The notes beneath the pieces were generated by a model. It was not told where the DNA came from. It was given only the letters and a program-made list of their open reading frames with translations, and did no database searches. A program made the translations under genes and the position numbers. Positions 52,844 through 64,000 of a DNA stretch of 64,000 nucleotides are shown here, piece after piece. The stretch comes from Hyperoplus lanceolatus (taxonomy: Eukaryota > Chordata > Actinopteri > Uranoscopiformes > Ammodytidae): positions 18,055,001 through 18,119,000 of the forward strand of contig CM049400.1 in the NCBI GenBank assembly GCA_026929865.2, read 5' to 3'. Numbering within the stretch: the stretch's first letter is position 1; every line of letters begins with the position of its first letter.

Positions 52844-55800
52844 ATTGTATGCATTGTCTGTGTGTCTGTTTGATTTAAAAGTGGCACGTTGACTCATAGC
52901 ATTAAGAATGAGATGAGATTATGAGATGATGTGATGTACTGAATCACTATATATACGTGCACACTCCAACCAGAAGCACCAAAAGTATCGGATACTCCTA
53001 TAACACCCTAATGCGCGCATACACACACACACACACACACACACACTTACACAAATGTTATCTGCTTCTCCCCCTCTTCCATTGTTACAGGCAGTAATCA
53101 ATTATCACAGTATGATGTCATTCTACTAACCCTCCCCCATACTGTTCAGTCCTCCTCTATGTGTAAACTGGCTGCTCTTTCGCAGTGTGCATCAGATCTG
53201 GAGCAGAAGATAGAAAAATGAATCCTATATTGGGAAAAACAATCTCCAAACACTGATGATCGCTCAAGTTTCGTTATCTAGACTACTATGTGGATATACC
53301 AAGTTTTTAGGTATAAGCACACACATTGACACACACCAATGCACGTTGCAACTACAGTATACAATATACACACACACATACACTGCATCACGTCATAGAG
53401 CTATAATTTGATTACAGCTGAATTAATCTTCTGGCTGGATCACACTGAGTCATCTGGTCTCCCTCCTCACACAATAATTGAATGAGGGACAGTAATGAAG
53501 AGACATGGACGCCAACATGAAGGGCAGCATAAGGTTTGTTGTTTTTGCGCCTGCCTCTCCGTCTATGTAGTAGTAGTTTGTAGCTGGATGCTCGCCCGAG
53601 TATGAATAACACCTCCAATTATCGGGTCATCAACAGGACCTCACATTGGGCAAAGTGCAAATTCATGGATGGACATGGTAATTGTTTTGGCAGGTGTGCA
53701 ATGATGTCATCCACCACACCTGTTTTTTTCCTTTTTCATGAAACAAACAGACAGTAGACATCTTATAAGTGCTGTATGCTGCTGCATGTAGCACAGATGA
53801 AGAGTGAAGCAGTGAGCTGCTGTTCTCTCACTGTATGCAGAGCAGAAACCCTCCCAGCAATATGGAGATAATCCACTCAGCTTCTGTGTGTGTCAAGATA
53901 CCGACTTGCCCTGCTTTCCCTCAGCCTTGTTTGCTGGGCAGAATGCATATCGATCAACTAGCCCCTGCATGTGGAAACAAACTGAACAAGAGCTCTGCAA
54001 AAAATAAAACAAGATGAGCCAGAGCAGAACAGTGGAATCATTGGAGTTCTCATTTTATGACAGCATCATCCCCCTTTCTCTAATTATAAGTCCATGTGAC
54101 ACTTTATCAGCATGCTTTGAATGTATGATAAATCCTGGATTAGCTGCATCACATCACTAAACCCTCTGACTGGAGCCTATGTGAGATGTTGTAGGATTTA
54201 GTCTGTCATTGCTATTTACCTCGTCTTCTCATCAAAAGTAAAGATTTAAAGCAGCTCCTTATAACCCCATATTTATTAATTTCTTTTTGGCATTTCATTT
54301 TGCTCTTCATGATACCCTCCCCCCCCAGGGTATTTCTAAGAGATGCTCTTCTTTGAGCCCTCTAGAGCGAAGCCTATCAGCTCAGTGAGGAGCATGGTGG
54401 CGAAGGCTATGGCTGCTCCAGTTTTGACTTCAAGTCCAGAAGTAACCCTCAGTGCAATCAGGAGCACACACACACACATTCATTTCAACCACAAAATAAA
54501 GGACTTATGTCCGGTATCAATATAGATACCAGTCTTGTGCAGTAGTTCTGTTTAGTTTAGATGAGGGATAAAGCTGGGAGACATGTCACATCCCTATGAT
54601 AGAGATCTAAGCAGTAAAGCTATAGCATGCCCCATTGAGGTCGACTGATACCATCTGATCTGTTCCAATATCAGATGAGAGCATGTCTTCCTGTGTGTAT
54701 ACACTGGAGACAGACCTGTTATTGATCTCTTCATCCTTCACTAAAGCGAAAATCCAGAGGGAGAGAGAGAGAGAGAGAATCATATCAATTGACATGCCAT
54801 GACACTTGCCATGAAATTCACCCTCTGTTTTATATATATATGTGTGCCCGTATTTAATTAATACGACGATAAATTGCATTTTTTAAATATAGTATTATTC
54901 CCCTAAGACTTAATCAATTTCAATTTCCCCTCTCTGTCAGAGTATTTTATAGATCCAACCCATTCATAACAATATTAGGATATACTTGCCATAATTCTCA
55001 TACGAGAGTTCCCCTTCTAGGCACAGTCTCTGTGACAGACATGAGACCATTTGGTTTTATAGCTGAGCTAGTGTAAGTCTGGGCCAATCACATTAGTTCC
55101 AGACCAATAAAGCCTGGAGGAGAACTAAAATGCAATTTACTGCATTTATTTATTTGCATCAGCCACAGATGGCAGAAAACAAGAAAACGTCATTTGTCCC
55201 TTTAACTGAATGAGGTTGCTCCCTGCCAGATATAGTTTGATATATAATATATATTTTCGTGCTGTCGGCGTAAATTGTGCTAATAAACAAAGCTCCTGTT
55301 GTTTCTGCAGGAGACAATCCCTTATTCACCAAAATATTAATACACACAGAGGCAGAAAGCATGCGTCAATATTAATCTTGGCTCATCGATGAACACACAC
55401 AGACACACATACACACACACAGCCAAGAAATCCATTAATAATTAAGAAAGGTTCGAGTTGTGAACGTGTCAGCCTGAATACAAATGCCGTGGATTTTGTG
55501 AACAAATCATTGAGCTCTGAGTTTAATTAACCAATGTCAATCTTGTTTGCGTTTATTTGAAAGGAATGCAAAGGAATATACAGCATATTTAATTCCTGTT
55601 TTTCTTTAGCCTTGGTGATCTTAAGAACCATGAATATAGCCCTGCCAAAGAAAACACCAAACGAGCAAGGGATGATGGCCATAATGAAGTGTGTTGCTCA
55701 TTGCCAAATGGAGAAGAGCGGGCGCCGAATGGTGAGAAAAGTGTATATAATCAAAAATGGCAGTAAAAAGTTTTGACAGTGAGCACGTCTTCCTGTGCGA

Positions 55801-57090
55801 AAGTCTGGGGCGGTCTGTCAGCTTTGACAGTAAGAGCACTTGTCAGGGTATGACTCTATATGCTAATGCTATCTGCCAGAGAAATGAGACGTTGTATGGC
55901 AGATGAAGCCATTTATTGCCTCCATGCCACAAAGGTCATGGAGCATATTTTAGCGGGAACAATGATCAAATGAGTTGCTAGTAAAACATTCAAGTCCACC
56001 TTTACTTCCTCCTTTTTCTTTATCACCTTTTCTCCTTCTACTCCTTCCTGTCATCCTTTGTTTCACTTTCCTCCCTCTGTCCTGTCAATCACCTCATGCA
56101 CTCCATATCCACCTGGCTCCTCTCGCTGCCTCTCCCGTGAGTGGGGTGCATGGCCTATCGCCATAGTAACAGACAGCCATGACAGGTGGAGATAGCAGGT
56201 AGTGCGGCGATGCATGACTACCCCTGGGACTGCAGAATTGCCAACAGTATAGAATGTGAATGAGCAGAGCGCGCTCTCTTACACCAAGACACCCTGTGTA
56301 TGCTACAGGGTGTACGTTCAATTCATTAAAGCTCATCACAACAGGGGGCTGTGCATTATCTGTGGTCTACACATGCAGCAAAGCCACGCTGCCATTGTAT
56401 CACTGGACAGAGTGGAGAAAGGAGTTAAATGGATTTAGGCATGTTGTGTGTTTTCTATTTCATCGCTCTCTATGGCCAGTCCTGAACCGGGCCAAACCAA
56501 GCCAGGCCAATCTGTTTCATGTCAGTGAGGGACCGGATTCTACACTAACAAGACACACACACACACACACACATGGAGCACATCCCTTCAGCAGCGTATT
56601 TACATGCCCTGCAGACACACACTGGTCGTTTTTCTCACACCCATATAATAAGACATATTTAACCTTTTATTTATACAGATAAATCCCATTGAGCCTGGAG
56701 ACTCTTTTTCATGGGAGACCTGTTCCCATATTATAAATGACATCCGTTTTCAACATGCACAGAAACCATTTTCAGCACTGCACCCCCGTGCCTGCAACAG
56801 CCTGCGAGGGATTCTTCTTCCCACACTTGACCACTGCAGCAGCTGACCACGTGGAGGAGGACTTAGGACAAAAGCTTTGCAGTTTTCTGAGTTGGATGCA
56901 AAAAAGACAAAAGCGCCTTTAAGCCTGTGTGCTTCCCCGGGAACTTATCAGAGGATTTCAGACTTGTGGTAAAGGGGGAGGAGCAAACAGGCAACATATG
57001 AGATGACAGCTCAGTCTCACCTGCTTCATTGGCTGCATGGGCATTTGCCATGGGGTGAAAGTGATGAGAAAATGAAAGCCACTGCTGGGT

Positions 57091-57216
<126 letters not shown>

Positions 57217-57269
57217 CAGAGAGTATTTAAAAAAAAGCGTTGGCATTACTGTACCCATCTGGGACTCAC

Positions 57270-57314
57270 CATGAGCAAACACACAGCTGATTCCGGCATG
57301 AGTTGGACAGCCAT
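57270..57314 (-). CDS. frmd4a: First coding exon of an frmd4a-like gene (15 codons)
   Basis: On the minus strand an ATG at 57314 opens M-A-V-Q-L-M-P-E-S-A-V-C-L-L-M. It ends exactly at a consensus donor (ATG then GTGAGT) in phase 0. The human FRMD4A protein, as I recall it, begins M-A-V-Q-L-V-P-D-S-A-L-G-L-L-M and is then followed by a second Met from the next exon. That gives 11 of 15 identical residues and the same exon boundary. FRMD4A is a FERM-domain scaffold linked to cell polarity at junctions and to Arf6 regulation. The FERM-coding exons would lie beyond the left edge of the window, implying a first intron over 57 kb, in line with the very large introns of this gene. An acceptor-like site at about 57330 suggests an upstream 5' UTR exon. 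The paralogue frmd4b is the alternative, but its usual N-terminus differs. Confidence 0.7.
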
Positions 57315-57459
57315 GATGGGATGCTCCTCCTATAGGTTCCCGTGAAGAAACAAAAATGTGAGTGTTGCCAATTTCCTGGAGGGGACTCTCGCTCTCTCTT
57401 CGTTATCCTCTTCCTCGTTCCTCTTATTCAGGGTGTCCTCACTCAGGGATGGAGCTCAC

Positions 57460-57678
57460 CTCTGTGCAGATGAAGCCCTTTTGCCTGCTGGCCCCTCCCA
57501 CTCTGTGTCCTCAAAACCACCTCTCTCTCTGTCTCTCAGTCAGTGCTGCAGACAGCCAGGGTGTCCCTGGTTGTAACGCCACACAGTCTCTGGAGAACTC
57601 CTCAATCTCTCCCAAGCGAGCGACTCCTCGGACTGAGCAAAAAGCAATCCCTTCTTCTTCCAGTTCTTTGATCTGAGC

Positions 57679-57711
<33 letters not shown>

Positions 57712-57720
57712 CCCCCCCAA
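57460..57720 (-). promoter_or_regulatory. Putative 5' UTR exon and promoter-proximal region of the frmd4a-like gene
   Basis: On the minus strand, about 260 bp upstream of the coding exon, sequence containing a (CTG)n run (about 57681-57709) leads to a strong donor (CAGAG then GTGAGC) at 57460. An acceptor-like site after a T-rich tract lies at about 57330, leaving a short intron of about 130 bp. The transcription start was not located. The exon is an inference from the splice-site pair and its position. Confidence 0.35.
57681..57709. repeat. (CAG/CTG)n trinucleotide run
   Basis: About nine to ten CAG units on the plus strand, followed by a C-run. It reads as CTG in the sense of the putative frmd4a 5' UTR. 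Confidence 0.95.
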
Positions 57721-57759
57721 AAAAAACACTACACGCCCCCCCACCCCACCCACCCCCTA

Positions 57760-59815
<2,056 letters not shown>

Positions 59816-59819
59816 GTAT

Positions 59820-59831
59820 AGTTTCACTTTG
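59820..59831 (+). promoter_or_regulatory. ISRE-like element upstream of the kinase-CARD gene
   Basis: AGTTTCACTTTG matches the interferon-stimulated response element consensus (AGTTTC, two bases, TTTC) with one mismatch at the end. It lies about 200 bp upstream of a TATA-like box. This is a motif reading only. Confidence 0.3.
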
Positions 59832-60016
59832 TCTCGGCATTCTTACCAACTTTTTTACCAACGTTTACATCTGTTAGTGGACAAAACGTGAGAGGATATA
59901 TGGTGAGTAAGACAGCTTTTTTCATCTGAACAAGTTGTATCAAGGACAAAACAAATGGGGAAATATTAATGGGAAAAACGTGGGTCAGTATCTTTATATC
60001 TATCATCTGAGTCTAC

Positions 60017-60025
60017 TATAAAAAG
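60017..60025 (+). promoter_or_regulatory. TATA-like box of the kinase-CARD gene
   Basis: TATAAAAAG lies about 400 bp upstream of the chosen ATG at 60420. A start of transcription near 60045-60050 would fit. A possible 5' UTR acceptor (TTTTTCTGCAG) lies at about 60370. Confidence 0.35.
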
Positions 60026-60419
60026 CTCTTGCCCTAAAGGTTTGCTCTCACAGTTTGATACAGTTTAATGCAATACAAATGACACAAACCACTAATTTTG
60101 GTCTTCCAGTGGTTTTGAATCCGTCAGGGTTTGAAAGGCAAATACTGTACATGTTTAGCTTCCAGAGGAGGAAGTAGAGGGCTGCCAGCAAAGATTGGTA
60201 TTTCCTTGTTTAATTCCTCATAGTGGAAGTCTTTTGTTTTTCAAGCCACTAGAGCTATTTGAATCAAATTGGATTGAGTTGTAAGCAGTAGATACAATGT
60301 AATGTTTGAGAAAAGATATCCAACCACTTATTAAACCACTTTCTTTACATTTTAAGCTGTTTTTCTGCAGTAATTGTTTTATTTAAAGTCACAGTTCTTC
60401 TACCTGAGTTGGGCAAGAG

Positions 60420-61276
60420 ATGGCACTGCTGGACCACGGTGATAAGAACTTCGGAGAATGGAAGTTGATTGGCTCTGGGGGATTCGGCAAAGTCTACAAG
60501 GCCAGACACAAGGACCTGAGGAAGATGAGGGCCATTAAGATACTTAATAATGTTAGGTAAATGAACACATATCTGCAATGTTTTGTCATTTCACTTGGGG
60601 GAATTGGTTTAAGTAATTCATGCATGCACAACCATACATGCTAAATAGAACTTTAAGCAGCCCTGTCTCTCTTTCTTTTTCTCTTCTCTTTTCCACAATC
60701 CCCTAAAATCATTCCAGCCTTCAGAGTGCACTGAATGAGGCTGAAACAATGGCCATAGCTCCCTGTGAGTTTGTGTTGACACTTTATGGAATGTATCAGG
60801 GATGTCCACCAGGTGAAGCAATGTCCAGACTTGGAATAGTGATGGAGTTCATGGATGGAGGGTCAGTTGAGTCCCTGCTGAAGAAACTGTCTGGCCCTCC
60901 ACCGTGGCTCCTTGCATTCCGCTTGGCCTACGAAGTGGCTCTAGGCATGAACTACCTCCATAGTCGGGGGCTCGTGCACTGTGACCTTAAGCCAAGTAAT
61001 GTACTGCTGACTGACACACTTAATGCCAAGGTACAGTGCCATCAACTGTGGCTCTTATGTTTACATTAAAGCTGAAACAGTTGTTTGTATAACATCCTGC
61101 TTCCCTTCTGACTCTATAGATAGCAGACTTTGGTCTGTCCAAGGTTTCACACAGTGTTTTGACCGGGAGCAGAGAAACACCAGGAGAAGAGGGAGGCTCA
61201 TTCAAGTACATGCCTCCTGAGGCTTTTAAGCTAAACTATAAACCTGTCCGTTCTTTTGACATTTATAGGTAATTAA

Positions 61277-61358
<82 letters not shown>

Positions 61359-63107
61359 TTATTATTATTAGCAGTAATAGTATTATGATGCTGTATATGG
61401 CCAACATGTATTAACCATGTATGACTTAAAAATGCCATTATTTCTCTCTCATTCAGCTATGGCATCGTGCTGTGGTCCATTTTTACTGGTGAAGAGCCCT
61501 ATCCAGGTTTGAATGGTTTCACTCACATTTCATCACATTTTGCACATAAACCAAACATTGTGGTATATATGTAGTTCATATGTACACACACTCAGTCGGG
61601 TTTCTATGTTTTGAGGCGAGTCTTCATCATATTAAATGTTTTGTAGCGGCCAATGCGGTACTTGTGAAACTGAAGATAACTGAAGGGGACAGACCTGACT
61701 GTCAGATATTTGAACAGAAGAAGGCAGTGGGGCTGAAAGAGCTGGTTGGTCTCATGAAGAAATGCTGGGATGGGAATGCCTCCAACAGGCCTGACTTTAA
61801 AGGTCGGTATATTTGTAAGTACTCTACTTACTCAATGTCATCATATCAGACCATTTTCTACTCTGAATTGTACACATCAGTCAAATGAACTTAGAAACCT
61901 CTTGTGGACTAGCTTGACACTTACTGCATTATTTGTAAAGCCATTGTTCATTCATGCACAATGTCATTTAAAATGAACATTGTCTTCTGTTTCAGAGTGC
62001 ACTAAAGTCACAGAGATTGTGACTTTAGACACAAAGCATGAGAAGGGAATTAATGACGCCGTCTTTCAAGTCTCGAAAACACTGGTACAGCTGAAACATT
62101 TTCTCATATTTGCGATAATCATGATTCCCTCTATGATAGGTGATGTTTACTCTCCATTTTACTATAGGGTTTACCAACCACTATACAAGGTCCAAACGTC
62201 ACATCACAAATCCAGACACCAGGTAGATTATGCAATCCCTGTGCGCTGTGAGTTTAATCCCTCAAATGATTCCTTACTTTCTCATATAAAACATGGCGTT
62301 CTTATTTCTTTCTCAGACCAGTCACAGCCACACGTTACAGTGGATTTTGGCAGACAGACACAAACTGAAAGGACTCCTGTACAGGTATGCCAAGTGCACT
62401 TTGACCTTTGCATCACTGGAAGCTCAGAACAAATACATGTATTGAATGAGGTTGTGTAATTTAGATGAAGAGAGACATACAACAAATCATACAACCTACA
62501 GTTGTTTGAGATAATTACACAATATAGAACACGCTTATTATTTTTGTCATCAGGATCCTGTCGCCATCCCTATTAAAACAATGAGCGAGAAAGAAAAAGG
62601 TGAGTGGCTTTTCTCTACTGATGCTCTATGTCACTATGATGAATTCAAAGTTATTTATTTTTCGATTTCCTGTGTGTTAACAAAAAAAACTCAAATAGTC
62701 ATGATATTTTTATTAACAACAAGTCTCATTAATAATCAAATTATGCTTTTTATGTGTACACAACAGCCAAGTTTGTCGATGTCAACAGAGCAACATTAAT
62801 TCAGGACGTGTCCGAGGTCATGTCGATAGTAGAGGAGCTGGGAAACATGGTCCATGGTGAAACCTACTCAAAGATTCATGCTAAAAAAACAAGCCAGGAG
62901 AAAATGAGACTGCTCTATAACGGGACATTTCGGTCAGGAGGGCAAAAGGTCAAAGCTGCCTTCTTCGACGCCCTCAACAAACTTGAGCCCCTACTAGTGG
63001 AAAGGCTCGGTAGGATTTCAATGTTAAAATGATCAAACATAGTAGTTTAATCTACAACAAGATAACGTTTTTAATTTGACTTTCCTCTTTCTCCCTCAGG
63101 TGGCTGA
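60420..63107 (+). CDS. RIP-family protein kinase with C-terminal CARD, ten exons
   Basis: Exons read from splice sites: 60420-60556, 60718-61030, 61120-61268, 61457-61506, 61647-61802, 61996-62139 (or 62084), 62317 (or 62322)-62384, 62554-62599, 62767-63009, 63100-63107. All phases agree, giving 437 aa (417 with the alternative exon 6/7 choice). The kinase domain covers about residues 12-267: glycine loop G-S-G-G-F-G-K-V (18-25), catalytic Lys40, helix-C Glu53 or 55, catalytic loop H-C-D-L-K-P-S-N (133-140), D-F-G (153-155) and P-P-E (182-184). HCD in place of HRD makes it a non-RD kinase. A linker of under 90 residues follows. Residues about 355-437 are a CARD closest in pattern to ASC (F-V-D, R-A-T-L-I, Y-S-K-I, K-M-R-L-L-Y). 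The kinase body resembles RIPK3, whereas kinase plus CARD is the RIPK2 layout. RIPK2 is longer (about 540 aa). The likely role is innate immune or inflammasome-linked signalling in the cytosol, which is inference. The start was chosen for its position just before the glycine loop. Confidence 0.85.
61277..61370. repeat. (ATT)n microsatellite in intron 3 of the kinase gene
   Basis: About 94 bp of ATT units inside the 188-bp intron 61269-61456, so the array makes up half of it. Confidence 0.97.
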
Positions 63108-63158
63108 TTCAAATTCAAATGTGGCCTTTCTGCAGTTTGTGGATAGTGATGTGAAAAA

Positions 63159-63370
63159 CTTGATTTGATTTGATTTGATTTATTTAGAACATGTTAAAGG
63201 AACAACAATATCAAGGATACATTCAAGAGCCATTGGGTAAAAAGTAAATATAAATAAAGGACTTGCAAGGAAACCCAGAAAACCCTCACTCAAGAGGGTT
63301 GGTATGGTGGGTTCCCTACAACTGTTCAACGATATGGAGAGATTAAAAAAAACATCAAACATGTATTAGT
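63159..63370 (-). mobile_element. Possible retroposon 3' tail in the 3' region of the kinase gene
   Basis: On the minus strand the segment ends in AACATGTTCTAAATAAA followed by four TCAAA-type units (63159-63182). This resembles fish LINE or SINE 3' ends that terminate in short tandem repeats. No coding remnant or target-site duplication was identified, so the left-to-right extent is approximate. Confidence 0.3.
63253..63258 (+). terminator. Poly(A) signal AATAAA, candidate for the kinase-CARD gene
   Basis: AATAAA lies 146 bp after the stop codon. A second AATAAA at 63788-63793 is an alternative. Confidence 0.4.
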
Positions 63371-64000
63371 TTGTATCAGGGGCTGGGGATATGGCTTTAA
63401 AATTTACATCATGGAATTTGTTTTACAGTTTTCGACCGTGATTTTATTATAGCATGGTATTCGTTTGTCTGTTGAAGTTTTACAAGGAGTAACCTGTTCT
63501 GTGCCTTCATTCAAATCAAATTTATATTTGATTAGATATTAGGAACCCTAACATTTGCGAAGTTTAGCCTGTAATATCTTTGCATCTATAACTCTAGTCA
63601 TAAGATGTATAGCAGCAGTAAATGATGCATAGAGTGACACTTGTTCTTCAGGATGTACTCTGCTGGCCCTGCTGGTCCAACTTGTTTTGGCCTATAGTTT
63701 GCTACATCTCAATCATGGCTTACTTTACTTGGCAACTTTATGCCGGGTTTGCCCTCAGGATGATTGATAAAATTACCTTACAATGATAATAAAGAGTAAG
63801 ATTTTTCATGTGTGCCCCTTTTTTCATTCTTCAGATTTTGACATTCACCTGGTGCAATGAATATCAAAAAATGGAGGCCTCAGCTCATAACATTTCTCAC
63901 ACCATTTATACAAATAAAAATGTGATAACAGTTTTTCCGAAGCTAGGCACCAGTTTACTTTAAGTTTGTCTAAGCTTGACACTTGACAAGTAGGAGGTAA
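63371..64000. other. Downstream region, nothing recognised
   Basis: AT-rich sequence with a second AATAAA at 63788-63793. No exon was recognised. It may be 3' UTR or intergenic. Confidence 0.5.

Noticed and set aside
57511-57753. 80-codon minus-strand frame starting in poly-Cys
   Set aside because: The Cys run is the CTG repeat in one frame. A 5' UTR exon explains the region better, and no downstream coding link was found.
61980-62459. Single 159-codon exon reading through the exon 6-7 region
   Set aside because: Good donor and acceptor pairs in matching phase exist within it, and the retained part shows no conserved-looking domain. It is kept only as a possible retained-intron form.

Overview
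The window reads as vertebrate, most likely teleost fish, nuclear DNA. It carries dozens of long CA/TG arrays, a Tx1-type LINE, several short inverted-repeat DNA transposons, and intron-split genes with GT-AG splice sites. The open frames rich in Cys-Val or His-Thr are translations of the dinucleotide arrays, not genes.

Two host loci can be supported. (1) On the plus strand at the right end, about 60.0-63.3 kb, lies a compact ten-exon gene. It joins a RIP-family protein kinase domain to a C-terminal ASC-type CARD through a short linker. A TATA-like box, an ISRE-like site and poly(A) signals lie around it. Its expected setting is innate immune or cell-death signalling. (2) On the minus strand, three short coding first exons lie far apart, at 57.3, 16.6 and 3.2 kb. 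All end in phase 0 at good donors. The first encodes a peptide closely resembling the N-terminus of FRMD4A as I recall it. The simplest reading is that positions 1-57.7 kb are the 5' part of an frmd4a-like gene with alternative promoters and very large introns. The other two exons are linked to that gene only by strand, phase and position. The two loci are divergent (head to head), about 2.3 kb apart.

Layout: 1-3.2 kb, microsatellite-rich intron and a candidate alternative first exon. 5.88-10.62 kb, a decayed full-span Tx1-type LINE on the minus strand, sitting inside a GA/TC array. 11.57-11.95 kb, a 374-bp DNA transposon with a perfect 9-bp target duplication. 12-40 kb, mostly non-coding intron with many microsatellites and a LINE 3' fragment at 22.5-23.2 kb. 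40.66-41.90 kb, a 1.24-kb inverted-repeat element. 44.33-44.59 kb, a TTAA-flanked MITE. 49.48-51.31 kb, a second copy of the 1.25-kb element, inverted relative to the first and nested inside another 9-bp-TSD transposon. 57.2-57.8 kb, putative frmd4a 5' exons. 60.4-63.1 kb, the kinase-CARD gene.

The most notable content is the kinase-CARD fusion and the transposon archaeology: a nested insertion, two members of one 9-bp-TSD family, and a LINE in a microsatellite target. All family assignments come from reading motifs, without database searches.
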